This document shows positions 1-10,371 of a DNA stretch of 64,000 nucleotides, piece after piece. The notes under the pieces are model-generated. The model ran no database searches and had not been told where the DNA came from. It saw only the letters and a program-made list of their open reading frames with translations. The stretch spans positions 30,572,342 to 30,636,341 of the forward strand of contig CP136069.1 of assembly GCA_032622095.1 (NCBI GenBank). Direction: 5' to 3'. Position 1 is the stretch's first letter; each line of letters starts with the position of its first letter. This DNA is from Siphonodentalium dalli. Its lineage: Eukaryota > Mollusca > Scaphopoda > Gadilida > Siphonodentaliidae. The translations under genes and the position numbers were made by a program.

Positions 1-80
1 GTTCAACAAACTTATTATCTTAACACATAAGTTCAACAAACTTATTATCTTAACACATAAGTTCAACAAACTTAATAACT
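1..80. repeat. 30-bp tandem repeat, interrupted by an A1 element
   Basis: Unit gttcaacaaacttattatct + taacacataa repeats at 1-30 and 31-60, then a third diverged copy begins at 61. The sequence resumes at 515 (cacataagttcaacaaactt) after the A1 insertion. Each unit contains TTAA, the site used by the insertion. The array continues off the left edge. Confidence 0.85.
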
Positions 81-514
81 TTAACCCTTTACCCAACAAA
101 ACGGCCAAAAACGCCCAAATAAAGCTTCAACAGCCTAAAATATCTTCGGTCTGTCTCAATAAAACCATACAAATATGGGTATCATCGGAACCGGCTCCTT
201 GACCACATTGTGATGGTTACAGTTATGCCCTGTGCCAATGCATTCTCTTATATATGCGAGTCGACCATAGGTCGCCTCGCATATATAAGAGAATGCATTG
301 GCCTAAAAATTTTTTATAATTTTACAATTTTAGAATTTTTTGTTACATTTTTTAACAATTTTTATAATATTTTTCTACATTCTTTGACAATTTTATCATT
401 TTTAATATGTGTTAAGCCAATGCATTCTCTTATATATGCGAGGCGACCTATGGTCGACTCGCATATATAAGAGAATGCATTGGCACAGGGCCGTTCTGTT
501 GGGTAAAGGGTTAA
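81..514 (+). mobile_element. Family A1 MITE (TTAA site, piggyBac-like ends), forward
   Basis: TTAA flanks on both sides; ends CCCTTTACCCAACA and TGTTGGGTAAAGGG are inverted repeats. Inside are ~145 bp unique to one end, a ~70-bp near-perfect hairpin (GCCAATGCATTCTCTTATA arms), an AT-rich spacer with several TTTAACAATT-type runs, and the same hairpin inverted. piggyBac elements use TTAA duplications and CCC..GGG ends, so a non-autonomous piggyBac relative is the best fit. No transposase is encoded; peptides read through the hairpins are artefacts. Inserted in the TTAA of a 30-bp tandem unit. Confidence 0.9.
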
Positions 515-715
515 CACATAAGTTCAACAAACTTATTATCTGTCATATCTTTTTTTGGACTGTTGTCTGCTAATTTATCCTGAACATCCCTCCAAATGAA
601 TAATAGATCATTCCATTGTATACTTTTATAACAGAATGGGAGAATCCATTTAGTAAAGAAAGGGTCGAAAATTGTGGTTGTTGTCATCTTACTAGTTGGA
701 ACCATGAATTTATCA
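515..715 (-). repeat. Family I repeat (CCCTTTCTATACTAAATGG type)
   Basis: Read on the minus strand this matches a repeat seen elsewhere in the window: GACCCTTTCTTTACTAAATGGATT, a step 'tataaaagtata', 'ggaatgatctattattcatt', a purine-rich GACA tract and 'gttcaacaaactt'. Its start CCCTTTCT resembles family A ends, but no clean right terminus is visible. Confidence 0.55.
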
Positions 716-720
716 TACAT

Positions 721-1307
721 GTATTATGCATTTATAGTGGTGTAGCAAACTGACACTTCAATCATATATACATTATATACATGGGGTAGACATGATTATT
801 ACAATATGTACCATGCACACTTGCCGTATATAATTATACAACAATGATAATATCCTTTCTCTGTCATTACAAATACTGATATGTATACTCTAAGCTAAGT
901 ACGGTAGCTTAAATGTTCTCTCGGTTTTTAGAACTATAGGCCCAGGGTAGCATCAATTGTCTCCATCTGAGTTGCTCCATTTTGGGCATTCAAACACAGT
1001 CATGGAATCGTGAAAATATATAATATTTGAAGTACGTGTTTTCTCCCAGATAACCGCATTAAATCATATTAAGCTGTTCTCGTTGTAAAGATATTTTTAC
1101 TCATTTGTCTATGAACAGACTCTCCCAATGTGGGTTTTGTCAAATATTTTTTTTATTTTCAGTTGTTAAATAACAACTTGCTATTTTTTAGATTACGCCG
1201 GTCATTCCATTAATTTTGCCCGGGCCTGCCCAGGGTAATATGCCTATTCCACCCTAGTGTAATGAATGGATTCATCTCAAGGTGATTGAAGACCCATCTT
1301 CATGGGG
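721..1307. other. Unassigned non-coding sequence
   Basis: AT-rich and single-copy as far as I can see. No long ORF, no recognisable repeat family and no splice-bounded coding block. Confidence 0.5.
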
Positions 1308-1582
1308 TTAACCCTTCCATGACTGGAGCTTCCTGAAATTTTTTGAAAACCCTGTGCCATGCAATTAATGCACTCTCTTATGTATGCAAGTCTCACATAG
1401 GGAGCCTCGCATATTTAAGAGAATACCTTGGCCTAACAATATTACCTATAACCTTGTATTAAAGCCAGTGCATTCTCTTATATATGCGAAGCTCCCTGTG
1501 ACTGAGACTCGCATATAAGAGAATGCACTGGCACAGGATCTTTAATGCTGCACCGGCACAGCTCCCACCATGAAATCGTTAA
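1308..1582. mobile_element. Family A3 MITE (CCCTTTCATGACTGG type)
   Basis: Starts TTAACCCTTCCATGACTGGAG and ends with a diverged CATGAAATCGTTAA. It contains two degraded copies of the A-type hairpin (cattctcttatatatgcga arms) separated by 'taacaatattacctataacc'. The A3 consensus has CTTCCTGAAATTTT at one end and GCAGCATTAA..GGAGCTG at the other. It is more diverged than A1 copies. Confidence 0.8.
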
Positions 1583-1703
1583 TATCTGATAATCTGTTGT
1601 CCCTTTGAGTTAAACAAATCTGATATAAAAACCCAAATTTGCCTAGTGTATCAACCCGGTGACCCCTGATAAAGCAATTAATGCTAAAACAATTTGTCTG
1701 AAC

Positions 1704-1892
1704 TACAGTAATGCCCTAAATAATCGACTCCTTAACCACAGCAGAATTATGGGTAATTTTTCAGGATTTAGTCGGAAATATGGCTTGTTGCCATTCATCG
1801 GAAAGCTCTCAATTTAGTCGGAAATATGGCTTGTTGCCATTCATTGGAAAGCTCTCACTGAGAGCTTTCCGATGAATGGCAACAAGCCATGG
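1704..1892. mobile_element. Family C palindromic MITE, right arm truncated
   Basis: Starts TA-CAGTAATGCCCTAAATAAT and runs through CGACTCCTTAACCACAGCAG and GGATTTAGTCGGAAATATGG to the central GAAAGCTCTC. The central segment is duplicated, and the right arm stops after 'caacaagcca', so most of it is lost. Family C has TA flanks and long inverted arms, as in Tc1/mariner-derived MITEs. Confidence 0.85.
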
Positions 1893-2811
1893 GTTCCTTT
1901 AAGACACTGACTGGCAGAGTTATTGACGAGCAGGCTTAAGAGGGTTAATCTCTGGTATATTAGTTGTGCCGCTGAGTGAGTAAAGATCAACAACCCGAAT
2001 GAATTTGGAAAGCTTGATAGATGTATCTGCCAGCATTCACCTCATGGAGTGGTGTTATTGTGATTTCCGAACAATCAAATCGATATGGTTAAAAAAGGCC
2101 AGACGTGCAGCAGAATTGATTTGAGTCGTAATAACGGAAAATGCTCACACATGATGCCCCCATGCAGTCTCAAGGTTCTCATAGTAATCGCAATAAATAT
2201 TCTGCATAAACCTTCTGCGTTCACTACATAATAGATTATTCCCCCAGGTGTTGTTGCTGAGACATCTGTGAATATTTATACATTAATTTTAGGTAGCCTG
2301 ACAATTTTGCCGGAAAATTTGGCATGCCTGATAATGAGCCTTGTTCATGTTATTGATACGTACAGGAATTTAAATAGTTATACTTCGTATTAAATAAGGT
2401 TTGATGTTAGTGGAGATGACCAAGGATGTGAGATTTTTGGCCTTTAGTATATGTTTCTCTTTTTTTGTTTTTTCACTTTTTGTTGGAGTTTTCATGGGAA
2501 AAAGTGTTGAAAATTTTATAAAATATTTAATGTCAGAACTTTTAGAAATTTTGAAACTTAATAATGTACCTTCTGGTTTTGGGTCCATATAAAGCCCCAT
2601 GGAAGTTCCAAATCATATTCATGGTTTTATTTTCAAATCAATATGGTGAAATATATGGCCAGAAGTGCAGTTAGTGTAAGGGGCATGGAATGTGACTAGC
2701 AACCAAACATTTTCGTCATTTAGAATAATTTGTTGACTTTTTCTATTAATTTGGATTTTTTCAGGGGAAATTTGTATTGAAATATCTTATGACAGTTTTG
2801 AATGATTCCAA
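1893..2811. other. Unassigned non-coding sequence
   Basis: Mostly AT-rich. Short ORFs on both strands around 2370-2600 lie over a T-rich stretch and show no domain features. No repeat family recognised. Confidence 0.5.
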
Positions 2812-2945
2812 GCCTTGAAATAGTGTGTCTGTCATTTGCAGAATGAGTTCCCCAGAGGGTGAGTTTAGTGATGCAACCGCAAACCGCGGGCTAGCATCAC
2901 TAAATTCACCCTCTGGGGACCTCATTCTGCATATGCTTCATCTTT
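2812..2945. mobile_element. Family B element, left hairpin
   Basis: Begins CAAGCCTTGAAATAGTGTG and TCTGTCATTTGCAGAATGAG, then a ~45-bp arm GGGTGAGTTTAGTGATGCA.. inverted as CACTAAATTCACCCTCTGG. The distal half of the element is replaced by an A3 fragment. Confidence 0.75.
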
Positions 2946-2954
2946 TGGATAAAT

Positions 2955-3078
2955 ATGTTGGGCCAATGTATTCTCTTATATATGTGAGGCACCCTATGGG
3001 AGACTCGCATATATAAGAGAATGCATTGGCACAGGGTTTTCGCAAAATTTCAGGAAACTCAAGCCATGGAAGGTTTAA
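2955..3078. mobile_element. Family A3 fragment (one hairpin and right end)
   Basis: One A-type hairpin followed by cacagggttttcgcaaaat and CATGGAAGGTTTAA, which is the inverted A3 start. The left half is missing. Confidence 0.7.
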
Positions 3079-3116
3079 AGCCTCTGAATAATTGCCCCTC
3101 TGGCTTCAACCACCTA

Positions 3117-3306
3117 TTAACTCTTTCATGATGGGAGCTGTGCTTGTGCAGCATTAAATATCATGTGCCAGTGCATTCTCTTATATGTGAGTCTCACATA
3201 AGTAGCCTTGCATATATAAGATATATGCACTGGCTTACAAGGTCAAGGAAAATATTGTTAGGGCAATGTATTCTCTTATATATGTGAGGGTCCCTATGGG
3301 AGATTA
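3117..3306. mobile_element. Family A3 copy, reverse, right end truncated
   Basis: TTAACTCTTTCATGATGGGAG then GCAGCATTAA, a diverged hairpin, 'cttacaaggtcaagg' spacer and half of the second hairpin. It stops at ATTAAAGCCTCTGA, a phrase also present just before the element at 3075-3087, so the junction may mark a duplication. Confidence 0.65.
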
Positions 3307-3372
3307 AAGCCTCTGACAAAATTTGCTGCAGTTAATTTTCCACACCCTTTCTATAGATAAAAGTGTCGTGAC

Positions 3373-3395
3373 GGGGGGGGGGGGGGGGGGGGGGG
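3373..3395 (+). repeat. Poly-G tract of 23
   Basis: An uninterrupted run of 23 G residues. Such runs are prone to length change and can form G-quadruplexes; the exact count in a genome assembly is uncertain. Confidence 0.9.
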
Positions 3396-3547
3396 TAAAC
3401 CATATTATCTTCATGATAATGTTTTGTGTTGTGACAGAGGTAAATCTTATTTAAAACTTTTCTTTTTCTGTCTAGAAAGTGTATACGATGGGAGAGAAAT
3501 TTAGTGTCATGTAAGTAACACAGGCTGCAAGAAAATCTTAATTCAAA

Positions 3548-4138
3548 TCAGGGACCAGCCCAGAGGTTTCACAGAAGTCACTTCTCTCTAGACCGGTACA
3601 CAGGGACCAGCCCAGAGGTTCACATAGGGAGAAGTCACTTCTCTCTAGACCGGTACAGGGACCAGCCCAGAGGTTCACATAGGGAGAAGTCACTTCTCTC
3701 TAGACCGGTACACAGGGACCTTAGTCTAGAGGTTCACATAGGGAGAAGTCACTTCTCTCTAGACCGGTACACAGGGACCAGCCCAGAGGTTCACATAGGG
3801 AGAAGTCACTTCTCTCTAAACCGGTACAGGGACCAGCCCAGAGGTTCACATAGGGAGAAGTCACTTCCCTATAGACAGGTACACAGGGACCAGTCTAGAG
3901 GTTCACATAGGGAGAAGTCACTTCCCTATAGACAGGTACACAGGGACCAGCCCAGAGTTTCACATAGGGAGAAGTCACTTCTCTCTAGACCGGTATACAG
4001 GGACCAGCCCAGAGGTTCACATATGAAGAAGTCACTTCTCTCTAGACCAGTATACAGGTACCAGCCTAGAGGTTCACATAGGGAGAAGTCACTTCTCTAT
4101 AAACAGGTACACAGGGACCAGTCTAGAGGTTTCAAATT
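3548..4138 (+). repeat. ~57-59-bp tandem array, about 10 units
   Basis: The unit contains 'agggaccagcccagaggttc', 'acatagggagaagtcacttc' and 'tctctagaccggtaca'. Some units lack the 'ca' before 'cagggacc', giving 57- and 55-bp variants. The unit includes part of the element's own terminal motif AGGGACCAG, so the array may have grown from its end. Confidence 0.9.
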
Positions 4139-4225
4139 GGGAGAAGTCACTGTTTATTTATTAGGGAGAAGTCACTGTTTAGTTATTAGGGAGAAGTCAC
4201 TGTTTAGTTATTAGGGAGAAGTGGA
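4139..4225 (+). repeat. Short ~25-bp tandem array
   Basis: Three to four copies of 'gggagaagtcactgtttagt' + 'tatta', a shortened derivative of the preceding ~57-bp unit. Confidence 0.8.
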
Positions 4226-4313
4226 CTGTCATCAGGGAGAAGTAACAATGGCTGAATTCACACTCCAACATATCACTGTTATATGATCCATTAAGTATTA
4301 TACAACACAAGCT

Positions 4314-4535
4314 TTAACCCTTTCAGTGCCAGGTCCGATTTTTGTATCAACCCATATACCCTGTGCCAATGCATTCTCTTATATATGCTAGTCGACCATA
4401 GGTCGCCTCGCATATATAAGAGAATGCATTGGCCTAACAATTTTTCATCTTTTGTTATTATTTTTTACAATTTTTTACAATTTGAATAATTTTTCCTTAT
4501 TTCTTACAGGTATATTTAGTAGGTTTAGTGCCAGG
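4314..4535. mobile_element. Family A2 MITE, right end degraded
   Basis: Starts TTAACCCTTTCAGTGCCAGG and tccgatttttgtatcaaccc, then one perfect A-type hairpin and a T/A-rich core. The right end reads 'ggtttagtgccaggg' where a CCTGGCACTCAAAGGGTTAA end is expected, so the terminus is lost. Nested inside family E. Confidence 0.75.
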
Positions 4536-4823
4536 GAATCTTATGTTTTTTATGGGCATCAAAATTATTACTATGAATACTTGGTGATAGTTTTGAGTTA
4601 TAACATGCCCCTAAGGTGTTATCCAGTTTGTTTTTAAATTTGATATAGCATGCTTAAGCATACCCGAAAAAAAATTCAACCCAAAAAAAAAACAATTCTA
4701 AAAACAATTAATAAAACTATATGATAAATCAAGTCTCCCTGGGACAGAAATAAGGAGAAGCGGCACATTTTAGGGAGAAGACATCTCCCAAGTCTCCCTC
4801 TAGACTGGTCCCTGATTTAAATG

Positions 4824-5177
4824 TAGCAATGATACATGTATCTATGGTCGATGTTCACAGAACCAAAACTTTGAAGTTGAGAGGGGATACAATGCTACAC
4901 TAGAATTATCACTCTGTTGCACTTAGCTCCGTAACTCTAACCAAGAAAGACAAGCGAGTTATTTTGAGCCTTTATTGAACCATTATGTTCCCATAAAATC
5001 TATGTGTACCATGTGTGTTCAAGCAAATATGGATTGACATCTCACTGATGTATATTGGATCATTACACAGTATTTATTGGAATATTAATCTGATATGAAC
5101 TCCCTGGACTTATATGTCTTTTAACATTGATTGTGAGAGCCTATAGTAAACATCGAAACTATGTCACTTGCTGTTTT
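4824..5177. other. Unassigned non-coding sequence
   Basis: No repeat or coding feature recognised. Confidence 0.5.
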
Positions 5178-5634
5178 CAAATCTTGAAATATTGCGTCTG
5201 ACATTTGCAGAATGAGGTCCCCAGAGGATGAATTTAGTGATTCTATCCTGTATAGTGGGCTAGCATCACTAAATTCACCCTGGGACCTCATTCTGCTTAG
5301 GTCTCATCTTCTCTGGAAAGTTTCTTTATTATAAAATTTCTATAGAAACTTCTTCACATATATTCTATTTCTTTTTAGTTTAGTTTCTCTATATCCCCAA
5401 ATTGGCAGACGACACAATGCATAATCGAGGTTCCCAATGGGTGTACATCACAATATTCACCATTTGGGAACTTCAATCTGAGTCTATGTCTCCCATAGCA
5501 GATGAGGCCATGCAGAATTAAGTCCCCAGTGGGTGAATTTGGTGATGCTAGCCCGCTATGCAGGATAGCATCACTAAATTCACCCTCTGGGGACCTCATT
5601 CTGCAAATTACAGGCACACTAAACTCAGGCTTGG
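5178..5634. mobile_element. Family B element, near full length
   Basis: Left hairpin (ATCTTGAAATATTGCGTCTG..CACCCTGGGACC), core with 'ctggaaagtttctttattat', 'ttttagtttagtttctctat', 'gcagacgacacaatgcataa' and 'ttcaccatttgggaacttca', then the right hairpin ending AAACTCAGGCTTG. It shows the full plan: two ~110-bp hairpins around a ~230-bp core. Confidence 0.85.
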
Positions 5635-5864
5635 GGCTGGACTTTTATGTTTTTAAACTGCGTGAAACTGATAAGTTAGTATTCAGGTGCTATGCCAACT
5701 GGAGGAATGTTACATTCTACTAACATCACCGAAAATCTCAAGCAAATCGACTGTACCACTCCATAGAAAACATTGTCTGAACTACGCTAAATTGTAAATA
5801 TTTACAACTTTTATCAGCGATAAACTAACGAAAACGATTCGCCATCGGCAGTCACTGCATTTAA

Positions 5865-6255
5865 TTAACCCTTTACCCAACAGAAGGGCCCTGTGCCAAT
5901 GCATTCTCTTATATATGCGAGTCGACCATAGGTCGCCTCGCATATATAAGAGAATGCATTGGCTTAACACATTAAAAATTATAAAATTGTTAAAGAATGT
6001 AAGAAAAAATGGTAAAAAAATATTTTTTTTTAGGCCAATGCATTCTCTTATATATGCGAGGCGACCTATGGTCGACTCGCATATATAAGAGAATGCATTG
6101 GCACAGGGCATAACTGTAACTATCACAATGTGGTCAAGGAGCCGGTTCCAATGATATCCATATTTGTATGGTTCTATTGAGACAGACCGAAGATATTTTA
6201 GGCTGTTGAAGCTTTATTTGGCTGGTTTTGGCCGGTTTGTTGGGTAAAGGGTTAA
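5865..6255 (-). mobile_element. Family A1 MITE, reverse
   Basis: TTAA both sides. Begins CCCTTTACCCAACAGAAGGG, two intact hairpins, and ends TTTGTTGGGTAAAGGG. The asymmetric 145-bp segment (accataca/atccatatttgtatgg region) is on the right, so it lies in reverse orientation. Confidence 0.92.
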
Positions 6256-6261
6256 CAGATA

Positions 6262-6520
6262 AGAAACCCTATGGGGACCTCATTCTGCTGAGGACTAAAC
6301 TGCGATGGGAGACATAGGATCAGATTGAATTTCCCCAGTTGAAGTTGGTGATGTTCACCCTTAGTCACCTCGATTATGCATTTTATCTTCTGCAAATTAG
6401 GGGATATAGAAACTGAACAGAAGGGAAAAAGTACCTAAACCATGTTAATTTGAGACTATAGATACTTCCCAGAAGATGAGGCCTAAGCAGAATGATGTAC
6501 CCTAAAAATTAACGGAGATA
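6262..6520. mobile_element. Family B fragment (core and one half-hairpin)
   Basis: Contains 'ggggacctcattctgctgag', 'gacataggatcagattgaa', 'cacctcgattatgcatttta' and 'gatgaggcctaagcagaatg'. Both terminal ends are missing; it abuts the A1 element at 5865-6255. Confidence 0.7.
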
Positions 6521-6544
6521 GAGAAAAACAAAGGCTTCGCAAAA

Positions 6545-6900
6545 TACGCCTTGGGTAATTCAAATAAAGGACAATAACTCTGGTGAAAACTGGTAGGCGG
6601 ACATCAAATTGGAACCTGACCTGTATATTGAGTTATTAAATTCACATACCAAATTTAATTCAATTCAGACTTACAGAAGTATTCATCTGGAAACGAAAAT
6701 TGAGTGCAAATTGCAACTAAAAGGGCCATAACTCTGGTAAAAATTGGAAGGCGAAACCCAAATTCAAACTTGACCTGTATTTTGTGCCAGTAAAATCAAG
6801 CTCGCATACCAAATTTCATACCATTCAGTTCAGGCTTACTAAAGTTATCATCCGGATAGGAAAAAAGTGAATGGAGGGACCAAAAACATAATACATGCAA
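6545..6900 (+). repeat. Family M repeat, two tandem units
   Basis: Two ~150-bp units, each with an 'ggccataactctggtaaaaa'-type phrase, 'ttggtaggcg', 'gacctgtattttg' and 'accaaatttcataccattca'. Similar sequence is at 26165-26330 (reverse) and about 11955-12036. This type of dispersed repeat is familiar from bivalve genomes. Confidence 0.7.
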
Positions 6901-7014
6901 TTTTTTTTTAAATGGCCGCATAAAACGAGTGTATAAAACACATGTGTAGCATAATCTTGCCTTATACTGCTACATGTAATAACTTATAATTAGGCAAGAG
7001 TCTCAATGTACTTG

Positions 7015-7275
7015 GTATTGACCCTTTCTACACGAAATGTATTCTCCCACTCAGTTATAAAAGTACATAGGAATGGTCTATTATTCATCTAAGGGGCATT
7101 CAGGTAAAAAAAAACAGACGACAGACAGAAAAACAGATAGTACATACAAGAGCAGAATGATCCATATTTGTAGGTGGTAAATGTTCAAATTCAACATTTG
7201 TTGAACTTATTATCGGAACATTTCCTAAGGGATAAGTACCCATTAATGACTATTTAGTATAGAAAGAGTTAACTT
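7015..7275. repeat. Family I repeat
   Basis: GACCCTTTCTACACGAAATG, tataaaagtacataggaatgg, tctattattcatctaagggg, a GACAGACAGA tract, and AACTTATTATCGGAACATTT. Ends with 'tatagaaagagttaa'. Confidence 0.65.
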
Positions 7276-7450
7276 GAATTCAATAAATCTCTTCTGATTA
7301 AGAATAGAAACTGACAACATAACATCGTATTAATCTTGTTAATGAATTAGATTGGCAATTGTCTTGGCAGCTCAGTGGATAATGAGGAAAGTAAGCCAAG
7401 CTAATCACTTGTTTCCAACTCCCAGTTAGAAATGTCATCAATTTTCTTCA

Positions 7451-7580
7451 ATAACCCTTTCATGGCGGGGCCAATGCTGGGGCAGCATTAATGATCCTGT
7501 GTCAGTGCATTCTCTTACATATGCGAGTCTCCCATAGGGAGCCTCGCATATATAAGAGAATGTATTGGCTTACAGAGCAC
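7451..7580. mobile_element. Family A3 half element (reverse)
   Basis: AACCCTTTCATGGCGGGGCC, GCAGCATTAATGATCCTGTG, and one hairpin; the second half is absent and family Q begins directly after. Confidence 0.7.
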
Positions 7581-7584
7581 ACAA

Positions 7585-8335
7585 ATCAGACTTCCTTTCT
7601 GACTGTCACGAGGCTGGGTACTAGTCTGTGGTTTCTATATATAACAAGGGGTTTTCCAGCAAAAATGACGAAAACCGATCTCCCAAAAGTCAAATTTCCT
7701 ATGTGCTTTGAGAACAATTCCCGCACTAGTTTTGTAGACCATTTTTGCAAGCTACATGTACTCATCAAAATTGCAGCAAATTAGAACTCTTGTGTTGGAT
7801 TTGACATGCGTATTGTCATGATGTCATTGTCCATGTGCGTTTATACTTTTGTGTTGATAAAATAATCGGAGAACCAAAATCACACCGTTTCGCAATATTG
7901 TTCTTTGCTTCTAGTGGGAATTTCCAAACTTAAGGTACAAAATTACACAAATTTTAATCGATATTCTGTGTGTTTAACCCTTTGAGTGCCAGGGGCCAAT
8001 CTTATCGGCCCTAACCCTACAAAATAAGTCTGTTAAAGAACATAAGAATAAATTATTAAAATTGTAAAAAATTGTAAAAAAAAAAAAAAAATATTGTTAG
8101 GCCAATGCATTCTCTTATATATGCGAGGCGACCTATGGTCGACTCGCATATATCAGAGAATGCATTGGCACAGGGTATATGGGTTGATACAAAAATTGAC
8201 CTGGCACTCAAAGGGTTAACAAAGGCAGCATGTTGCTCTGCTCGTTTAGTTTATATATCTTAATATCGCAGAAGTCCACCAAATGTTGGTAAAATATCGC
8301 CGTAGCAGTGGTCATCAAGGGAGGTAAACCACTAG
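7585..8335. repeat. Family Q dispersed repeat, copy 1, split by an A2 element
   Basis: Shares long similarity with 41300-41866: 'cttcctttctgactgt', 'gcaaaaatgacgaaaaccga', 'ctatgtgctttgagaacaat', 'cgtttatacttttgtgttga', 'ggcagcatgttgct' and 'catcaagggaggtaaacc'. No conserved reading frame. The A2 element at 7974-8219 splits it. Confidence 0.8.
7974..8219 (-). mobile_element. Family A2 MITE (CCCTTTGAGTGCCAGG type), reverse
   Basis: TTAA flanks; ends CCCTTTGAGTGCCAGG and CCTGGCACTCAAAGGG are inverted. It contains a short palindrome (cttatcggcccta), a poly-A core and a single A-type hairpin. It has one hairpin where A1 has two. The paralogous locus at 41738 lacks it. Confidence 0.92.
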
Positions 8336-8351
8336 GCAAAAACAAAATATT

Positions 8352-8641
8352 CCTGTGTTTCTGGTGACATGCAAGAAAAAAATAGGGGCGGGCGGGTGGC
8401 TTTTCATTTCATTTTATTTTTTCATTTTATTTTCAACTTTGCTCCAAAATAAATATGAATACTCCCCAGACTGCTTCTCCTTGTTTTTAATGTACTATAA
8501 AATAATAAGACTAAGTGCATAATATTAGAATATAGTACACGGAAAAAAAATTCGAATGTGTACTAATTTAGCAAATTCAATAAAATGAAAATGGTCGGTG
8601 GGGCGCCGGAATAGGGGCGGTTGGGTCACCAGAAACACAGG
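8352..8641. mobile_element. Small inverted-repeat element
   Basis: CCTGTGTTTCTGGTGAC at 8352 and its exact inverse GTCACCAGAAACACAGG ending at 8641. Both ends also carry AATAGGGGCGG a few bases inside, in direct orientation. The centre is AT-rich. No target duplication was clear. Confidence 0.65.
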
Positions 8642-8734
8642 TCTTTTATTTTGGCCCTATTTTAATCCTTTGTTTACTGAACGGATTCATCCATTCAGTC
8701 ATAAACATATGCATTGGATTGGTCTGTTATTCTC

Positions 8735-9508
8735 AGCACAGTGGGCTAACATCAACAAATTCACACTCTGGAGATCTCATTCTGCTTAGGCCTCATCTTC
8801 TGGGAAATATAAGTCTCAAATTAACATTGTTTTTAGTTACTTTTTCCCTTCTGGGAAGTTTCCATATCCCCTAATTTGAAGAAGATAAAACACATTAACG
8901 ATGTGACTAATGGGTGAATAACTGAATATCACCAACTTAACCCTTTACCCAACAAACCGGCCAAATCCGGCCAAATAAAGCTTCAACAGCCTAAAATATC
9001 TTCGGTCTGTCTCAATATAACCATACAAATATGGATATCATTGGAACCGGCTCCTTGACCACATTGTGATGGTTACAGTTATGCCCTGTGCCAATGCATT
9101 CTCTTATATATGCGAGTCGACCATAGGTCGCCTCGCATATATAAGAGAATGCATTGGCCTAAAAAAAATCTTTTTTTAACACTTTTTACCATTTTTTCTT
9201 ACATTCTTTAACAATTTTATAATTTGTAATGTGTTAAGCCAATGCATTCTCTTATATATGCGAGGCGACCTATGGTCGACTCGCATATATAAGAGAATGC
9301 ATTGGCACAGGGCCCTTCTGTTGGGTAAAGGGTTAAAAGGGGGAACTTCAATCTGATCCTACGTCTCCCATAGCATTTGAGGCCTAAGCAGAATGAGGTT
9401 CCCAGAGGGTCAATTTTATGACGCTAGCCCACATTTCAGAATCGCATCACTGAATTCACCCTCTGGGGAACTCATTCTGCAAATGTCAGACACTATAATA
9501 TCAAGGTT
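8735..9508. mobile_element. Family B element split by A1
   Basis: The left part ends '...gaatatcaccaac' and the right part resumes 'gggggaacttcaatctgatc' after the A1 copy at 8937-9336. At 15205 an uninterrupted B copy reads 'caccaacttactggggaact', which shows the unoccupied arrangement. Confidence 0.8.
8937..9336 (+). mobile_element. Family A1 MITE, forward
   Basis: TTAA flanks, CCCTTTACCCAACAAACCGG start, both hairpins intact, TGTTGGGTAAAGGG end. Nested in family B. Confidence 0.93.
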
Positions 9509-10036
9509 TGATTGAGTCACTGGAACCTCAAAGTTGGGTCTTGTATCTAAATGCATGATCAATTTATTGGTCCAAAATTTCAGGCCCCAGAATTCTGGGG
9601 TTAAAGTATAACATCCAAATCATAATACAAAGCTGCGGAATTGGAGTTGTTGAGACATTCCAATCAAATTTTGATTTCGCTCTCTCAGCTGGAGTGGGTA
9701 CTCAGACAGGTTGTACGACTTCAACAATAGCAGCATAAGCACAAATCAATACCCTGACCGGCTTTGACTGTGTTCACCTGTTAATTGGAGGTAAACAGGT
9801 TGTATATGCTGGCTAATGGTTATTGTGACAGGAAAAACTGTGAGCAAACAGCAGCAAATGCTAATTCCGGATCTAGAAGTCTCAATGAGTATGAGTATTA
9901 GGTCTACGCAATGAATTATAGTCATCTCAGATCACAAGTTTCAATTTCCAATGTTTTAAAGCCATTAAATTAGTGCTGTGTCCTGTTGAATAAACAGAAA
10001 TTGGAAGTCCGAGATTCTGAAGTTAGTTTAAAGGGG
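9509..10036. other. Unassigned non-coding sequence
   Basis: No repeat family or coding signature recognised. Confidence 0.5.
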
Positions 10037-10228
10037 CCAAGTCTGAGATTAGTGTGCCTGTCATTTGCAGAATGAGGTCCCCAGAGGGTGAATTTAGTGA
10101 TGCTATCCCGTAGCGTCTTAGGGTGAATTTGGTGATGCTAGCCCACTATGCAGGATAGCGTCACTAAATTCACCCTCTGGTGACCTCATTCTGCAAATGA
10201 CAGGCACCTTAATCTCAGGCCTGGTTGA
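10037..10228. mobile_element. Family B short form
   Basis: GAGATTAGTGTGCCTGTCAT..ATGACAGGCACCTTAATCTC inverted ends enclosing GGGTGAATTTAGTGATGCTA arms. The core is missing, so it is a fused hairpin. Confidence 0.85.
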
Positions 10229-10371
10229 GAGTAAACCAAGTACCCAGCTTGGAGCAGAAATGCTCGATTGGAAGGTACGTTCATGCAGACAGCAAATCGG
10301 TTTCGGGATAATAATTGAAGCAAGTATTGAAACTAACTACTGTTGCATCTTATAAATTAATTATCAGTCAA

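Larger units (their letters stand above)
3541..4822. mobile_element. Family E inverted-repeat element with internal arrays
   Basis: The ends ATTCAAATCAGGGACCAG (3541-3558) and CTGGTCCCTGATTTAAAT (4805-4822) are inverted copies. Inside are a ~57-bp tandem array, a 25-bp array, an A2-type insertion and an AT-rich tail. A related fragment is at 61380-61525. The superfamily is not clear because the target duplication could not be read. Confidence 0.7.
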
